From contig JBBQBH010000003.1 in assembly GCA_038317345.1 (NCBI GenBank), positions 22,663-86,662 on the forward strand: a DNA stretch of 64,000 nucleotides. The letters are read 5' to 3'. The notes under the pieces are model-generated. The model was not told where the DNA came from. It ran no database searches and was given only the letters and a program-made list of their open reading frames with translations. The DNA is from Mayfieldus sp038317345 (lineage in GTDB: Bacteria; Actinomycetota; Thermoleophilia; Solirubrobacterales; 70-9). Positions 60,712-64,000 of this stretch are shown in pieces. Each line of letters opens with the position of its first letter. The first letter of the stretch is position 1. The position numbers and the translations under genes were made by a program.

Positions 60712-62010
60712 CTAATTACCTGGGTGAAGCTCGAATTCCTGCTCCCCGATGCGCACCTCGTCGCCGGGCTCGAAGCCGGCGTCGCGCAGCGCCGCCAGCA
60801 CGCCCATCTCGGTGAGGCGCTGCTCCAGGTAGGCAAGAGCTTCGGCATTGGCGAGGTCGTGGCGCTCGAACAGCATCTCCACGCCGCGGCCCTCGACCCT
60901 GTAGGCACCCTCCCCCTCAGGCTGCACGCGGTAGCCGCCCTCCCCCGCCGGCCGGTAAACGCGGTGCTCGGCCTCGAACTCTGGCAGGGCTGCGTCCGGC
61001 CGTGCGGTGGGCGCGGCGGCCTGCTCTGGCACCGCGGCGAGGATCGCCGCCTTCAGCTCATCCAGGCCCGCCCCAGTAACTGACGAAATTGCGAGCACAC
61101 CGAGAGCGCGGGCTCCAAGTCGATCCGTCCACCGTCGGCGCATCCGCTCGGCCTCTTCATTGGTGACCAGGTCGCGCTTCGAGAGCACCACCAGCTCCGG
61201 CAGCTCCGCAAGTCCGGCGCCGTAGGAGTCGAGCTCCGCCCTCACCGCCTCGTAGTTGGACTCGGGATCTCCCTCCAGCGGCGCGACCTCGACCAGGTGG
61301 ACGAGCATCGCGCAGCGCTCGACGTGGGCGAGGAACTCGTGGCCGAGACCGGCGCCCTCCGCGGCCCCCTCAATCAACCCGGGGATGTCGGCCAGCACGA
61401 CCTGGCGCTCCTCCCTTTCCAGGGTCCCGAGTACTGGTTCGGTGGTCGTGAACGGGTAGTCGGCGACCTTCGGCGCGGCACGAGTGAGCCGCGCCAGCAG
61501 CGAGGACTTGCCGGCGTTCGGCCGCCCGACCAGTCCGGCGTCGGCGAGCAGCTTCAGCCGCAGCTCGATCTGACCCGACTCACCCGCGGTTCCCCGCTCC
61601 GCGAAGCGCGGCGTCTGGCGAACCGAGGTCGCAAAGCGTTTGTTCCCATGTCCGCCGCGACCGCCGCGGGCGACCACTGCACGTTGGCCCTCGGTGACCA
61701 AGTCGATCTGACTCCCGTCCAGCGAGCTCGCCTGGGTCCCGGGCGGAACCCGCACGATCGCGTCGGCGCCGCGGGCGCCGTGCCGATCCTTGCCCTGACC
61801 GTGGCTGCCCCGTTGAGCGCGAAAGTGCGGCTGATGGCGCAATCCGGCCAGATCGCGCAGCGAGCCGTCGCAGACCAGCACCACGTCGCCTCCGTGCCCG
61901 CCATCACCGCCGTCGGGGCCTCCCTTGGGCACATGGGCCTCGCGGCGAAAGCTGACGCAGCCGTCGCCGCCCCGTCCCGCCTCCACGTGGATTTGCGTTC
62001 GGTCGTACAT
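60712..62010 (-). CDS. obgE: GTPase ObgE/CgtA
   Basis: 432 residues from ATG 62010 (open to 62091). Obg fold 1-158 rich in glycine (EAGRGGDGCVSFRREAHVPK, GGPDGGDGGHGGDVVLV). G domain: GRPNAGKSSLLARLTRA, DYPFTTTEPVLG, DIPGLIEGAAEGAGLGHEFL, SKRDL and SSVTGAG. C-terminal OCT domain at about 355-432 (EVRIGEQEFELHP). Controls 50S maturation and the stringent response. In the classic rplU-rpmA-obgE order. Confidence 0.98.
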   Translation of the reverse strand: MYDRTQIHVEAGRGGDGCVSFRREAHVPKGGPDGGDGGHGGDVVLVCDGSLRDLAGLRHQPHFRAQRGSHGQGKDRHGARGADAIVRVPPGTQASSLDGSQIDLVTEGQRAVVARGGRGGHGNKRFATSVRQTPRFAERGTAGESGQIELRLKLLADAGLVGRPNAGKSSLLARLTRAAPKVADYPFTTTEPVLGTLEREERQVVLADIPGLIEGAAEGAGLGHEFLAHVERCAMLVHLVEVAPLEGDPESNYEAVRAELDSYGAGLAELPELVVLSKRDLVTNEEAERMRRRWTDRLGARALGVLAISSVTGAGLDELKAAILAAVPEQAAAPTARPDAALPEFEAEHRVYRPAGEGGYRVQPEGEGAYRVEGRGVEMLFERHDLANAEALAYLEQRLTEMGVLAALRDAGFEPGDEVRIGEQEFELHPGN

Positions 62011-62092
62011 TGGCGAAAGGTTGACAAGTGTTGATGGGCGGCGACACGAAGTGTCGACGCACTGGCTGGTCAGGCCCCGGAGGGGCCGCAAG

Positions 62093-62482
62093 ATGTTCAG
62101 GAGCCTGGACTTTCTCTACATGCCGAGCCGCGACCCGGCGGCCGAGGCGAGCTACTTCGTCGAGACCTTCGGCGGCGAGCTCGTGTTTGCGATCGAGGCG
62201 TTCGGCACCCGCGTCGCCATGGTCAAGCTGACCGACGAGGCTCCGGCGCTGCTCTTCGCAGGACACCTCGACGGCGAACGGCCGATCCTGGTCTACCGGG
62301 TCGCCGACCTCGAGGCGACGAGCGCGGAGCTACGCGAAGCGGGCTGCGAGGTGAGCGAGCCGTTCGGCATCCCCCCCGGCCCCTGCGCCGAGATCACCAC
62401 AACCGGAGGCCACCGCCTCGCGATCTACCAGCTGACCAGGCCCGAGACACCCGAGCGCCTCGAGGGGCGCCGCGACTTCTAG
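62093..62482 (+). CDS. VOC-superfamily (glyoxalase-like) protein
   Basis: 129 residues from ATG 62093. One beta-alpha-beta-beta-beta pair: SLDFLYMPSRDPAAEASYFV, GGELVFAIEAFGTRVAMVKL, ILVYRVADLEATSAELREAG and GPCAEITTTGGHRLAIYQL. Metal ligands are not obvious. Start is 82 bp from divergent obgE. The stop shares CTAG with the convergent, frameshifted gene 62479-62815. Confidence 0.85.
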   Translation: MFRSLDFLYMPSRDPAAEASYFVETFGGELVFAIEAFGTRVAMVKLTDEAPALLFAGHLDGERPILVYRVADLEATSAELREAGCEVSEPFGIPPGPCAEITTTGGHRLAIYQLTRPETPERLEGRRDF

Positions 62483-62815
62483 CGCACGTGGCCCAAGTCG
62501 GTGCCCACAAGCTCCAGGCCGATCCAATAGGACCGACGAAATATGAGGTTGATAGAGCACTAGCCCGGGCTTTGGCGTTGACCAGCAGCGCATGTGCGCT
62601 TGGGTGCCAGATTTGACATCAACATCTACCGCGGGACTGCGAAAGCTGGTCCCACGACGGATGAAGACCTCGTGCGGGCCAGGTTCCACCGCAAACGATC
62701 TGATCTCGCCGTTTCGTACTTGGCCGACCGTCTGCTCGTCTACGACTACGTCGTAGGCGCGAGTCCGATCCGCGAAGCGCCGGTCACGCTCTACTTCGAT
62801 CGCTTCGTTGCTCAT
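62479..62815 (-). pseudogene. Small hypothetical protein, apparent frameshift near the 3' end
   Basis: ATG 62815 gives a beta-rich protein: NEAIEVERDRRFADRTRAYD, VVVDEQTVGQVRNGEIRSFA, VEPGPHEVFIRRGTSFRSPA and DVKSGTQAHMRCWSTP. The frame then reads on antisense into the VOC gene to 62330. Skipping one base at about 62560 gives INLIFRRSYWIGLELV and a stop at 62479, the palindromic CTAG shared with the VOC stop; that ending suits the fold better. Looks like a PEGA-like or lipid-side beta domain; function unknown. Confidence 0.5.
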
Positions 62816-62923
62816 TTCTCAGGAAAAGCTAGTCCCTCAACTGATGGGACCGATCGCAGGCACGCGGCCCAGACCAGGCTTGAGTCGCAGCGGCATCGTG
62901 CGCGGGTGGTGCGTCGGAGCCGA

Positions 62924-62961
62924 TTCCCGCCCGCGCGCAGCGTTCCGAGCACGGGCGGGAA
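62924..62961. other. 10-bp inverted repeat downstream of rpmA
   Basis: TTCCCGCCCG (62924-62933) and CGGGCGGGAA (62952-62961) pair perfectly with an 18-nt loop, in the 190-bp gap between the small minus-strand gene and rpmA stop (63006). No T run, so terminator function is uncertain. No gene seen in this gap. Confidence 0.55.
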
Positions 62962-63005
62962 CGCGTCCGGCGTGACAGGACCCGCGCAGGTGCGGCTGGG
63001 CCGCG

Positions 63006-63257
63006 CTACTCGCCCTGAACCGAGACCAGCCGCCCCTTGCCCTTGGGACGGAACTGCACGACGCCGGCGCGGGTGGCGAAGATCGTGTGGTCGCGGCCGA
63101 GGCCGGTGCCATCGCCGGGACGGAAGCGGGTTCCGCGCTGGCGGACGATGATCTCGCCGCCGTTCACCTGTTGCCCGGCGAACACCTTGACGCCGAGAAA
63201 CTTCGGCTTCGAATCGCGGCCGTTGCGGCTCGAGCCGAGCCCCTTCTTATGAGCCAC
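63006..63257 (-). CDS. rpmA: 50S ribosomal protein bL27
   Basis: 83 residues from GTG 63257, overlapping rplU by 11 nt. Classic: MAHKKGLGSSRNGRDSKPKF, LGVKVFAGQQVNGGEIIVRQ, RGTRFRPGDGTGLGRDHTIF. The N-terminus lies near the peptidyl-transfer centre. No cleavable N-terminal extension of the firmicute type. Confidence 0.98.
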   Translation of the reverse strand: MAHKKGLGSSRNGRDSKPKFLGVKVFAGQQVNGGEIIVRQRGTRFRPGDGTGLGRDHTIFATRAGVVQFRPKGKGRLVSVQGE

Positions 63258-63768
63258 TTGAGCTTCCCTTCCTGGTCGATGAGCTGCCTGAGGTCTTGCG
63301 CGTCGTCGCCTTCTTGCGGGCCGGCGCCTTGCGGGTCGTGGCCTTCTTCGCCGCCGGCTTGCGAGGCTTCGGCTCCGCCTTTGTCTCGACCTTCGCCTCT
63401 GCCTTCGGCTCGGCCGTCGCCTCGGCCTTGGCTTCCGGCTTCTTCGCCGCCGGCCTGCGAGTCAGCTGCTTCAGATCGGTGATCTCGACCTTGGTCAGCT
63501 CCGAGCGGTGGCCCGCCTTACGCCGGTAGCCCTTCTTCGCCTTGTACTTGAAGACGGTGATCTTGGGGCCACGCAGATGCTCGGCGATCGTCGCCTCGAC
63601 CTTCACCTTCTCCAGCTCGGCGGGATCCGTGACCACGTCGCCATCGCGGAACATCACTGCCCGCAGGTCGATCTTCTCGCCCTCCTTTGCGTACAGGCGG
63701 TCGAGGAGCAGGGTCTCACCCTTCTCGACCTTGTACTGCTTGCCTCCGCTTTCGACAATTGCGTACAT
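63247..63768 (-). CDS. rplU: 50S ribosomal protein bL21 with long basic C-terminal extension
   Basis: 173 residues from ATG 63768. Residues 1-103 are a normal bL21 (MYAIVESGGKQYKVEKGETL, FKYKAKKGYRRKAGHRSELT). About 70 extra residues follow, rich in Lys/Ala/Glu then Arg/Thr/Ser (PEAKAEATAEPKAEAKVETK; KATTRKAPARKKATTRKT), like histone-tail or AlgP-type repeats. The extension is unlike the compact bL21 of model bacteria. Confidence 0.97.
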   Translation of the reverse strand: MYAIVESGGKQYKVEKGETLLLDRLYAKEGEKIDLRAVMFRDGDVVTDPAELEKVKVEATIAEHLRGPKITVFKYKAKKGYRRKAGHRSELTKVEITDLKQLTRRPAAKKPEAKAEATAEPKAEAKVETKAEPKPRKPAAKKATTRKAPARKKATTRKTSGSSSTRKGSSSGS

Positions 63769-63773
63769 GAGTA

Positions 63774-63794
63774 GTTGCTGGTTGCTAGTTGCTA
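63774..63794 (+). repeat. Heptamer tandem repeat, 3 x GTTGCTR
   Basis: GTTGCTG, GTTGCTA, GTTGCTA directly between the rne stop (inside the last unit) and the rplU start. Related in length and core to GTCGCTC repeats after malic enzyme and trpG. Confidence 0.85.
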
Positions 63795-64000
63795 GTCATC
63801 GGACTTGGTCGCGGCCGAACGCCCCCGGCCGCCTCTGCGGCCGCGACGCCTGCCCGAGCCGGAGGATTCTAGCCCGTCGCCGTCCTCCTTCCCATCGCCG
63901 GCGCCGTTGCCGGAGACCTCCACCCCCGGCAGCGAGGCCACCGCCGCGGAGCGCTCGACGCGCTCGATCCGCACCAGCTTGCGCTCGCCGACGAACGGGC
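63792..64000 (-). CDS. rne: Ribonuclease E/G family protein, C-terminal end (continues beyond window)
   Basis: Only the last about 69 codons are visible: PFVGERKLVRIERVERSAAV, then VEVSGNGAGDGKEDGDGLES and a basic tail SGSGRRRGRRGGRGRSAATK, stop TAG 63792. The sequence alone is weak. The position upstream of rplU-rpmA-obgE on the same strand, and the acidic-then-Arg/Gly tail, match actinobacterial rne/rng. Identification is therefore by context. Confidence 0.5.
   Translation of the reverse strand, partial: PFVGERKLVRIERVERSAAVASLPGVEVSGNGAGDGKEDGDGLESSGSGRRRGRRGGRGRSAATKSDD

Noticed and set aside
62924..62961. Terminator for rpmA
   Set aside because: Good 10-bp stem but an 18-nt loop and no T run; listed only as an inverted repeat.

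Overview
The window is high-GC DNA from an actinobacterium, most likely class Thermoleophilia (Solirubrobacterales or a relative). This is inferred from gene order (hisIE-trpE, rne-rplU-rpmA-obgE-proB-proA-nadD-rsfS, leuS-comEA-comEC-holA), from frequent GTG/TTG starts with 4-nt overlaps, and from protein types. No complete mobile element, rRNA, CRISPR array or prophage is visible. One tRNA gene, tRNA-Ala(GGC), is present.

Layout. 1-2.5 kb: the end of a YdcZ-type transporter, an ECF sigma factor with a membrane anchor and a Gly/Ser tail, and a secreted Asp-rich protein. 2.5-10.8 kb: polA, ACT-malic enzyme, an SDR epimerase, a lipoprotein binding protein, phosphofructokinase (predicted PPi-type) and a methyltransferase. 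10.8-19.6 kb, minus strand: hisIE-trpE-trpG-trpD-trpC-[HtrA protease]-trpF-trpB-trpA and a 53-aa membrane protein. 19.7-21.5 kb: a PAS-PAS-GGDEF cyclase. 21.7-29.9 kb, minus strand: two MaoC-type hydratases, then hrcA-dnaJ-prmA-DUF2269-murI-yqeY-phoH-ybeY-era. 30-31 kb: small proteins. 31-45 kb: lepA, a cell-envelope block (two paralogous polytopic proteins, a secreted GH92 mannosidase, a GT39-like transferase, GtrA, murJ), then rpsT and holA. 45-53.4 kb: two low-complexity anchored proteins, comEC, comEA, acylphosphatase, cupin and leuS. 53.5-56.2 kb: DUF3052, a SpoIIM-like protein, a PD-(D/E)XK ORF that runs through the tRNA gene into a Phd-like tail, and a DivIVA-like protein. 56.2-64 kb: rsfS, nadD, proA, proB, a secreted protein, Nudix, obgE, VOC, a frameshifted small gene, rpmA, rplU and the 3' end of rne.

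Most unusual signals. (1) A repeated palindromic element (163, 193 and 163 bp) lies exactly at the 3' ends of dnaJ, hrcA and proA. Its paired arms differ in sequence between copies but stay complementary, with G-U wobbles on the strand opposite the genes. (2) One open frame joins a homing-endonuclease-like domain, an intact tRNA-Ala gene and a prevent-host-death-like domain. (3) Heptamer repeats sit directly after three stop codons. (4) ComEC has no in-frame ATG, GTG or TTG at the expected start, only a CTG overlapping the comEA stop. (5) nadD has no usable start in frame unless a G7 run changes length.

Several conserved genes (DUF2269, DUF3052, a small minus-strand gene, perhaps nadD) carry apparent one-base shifts. 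Base-level errors in the assembly are therefore possible, and claims that depend on exact frame are flagged.
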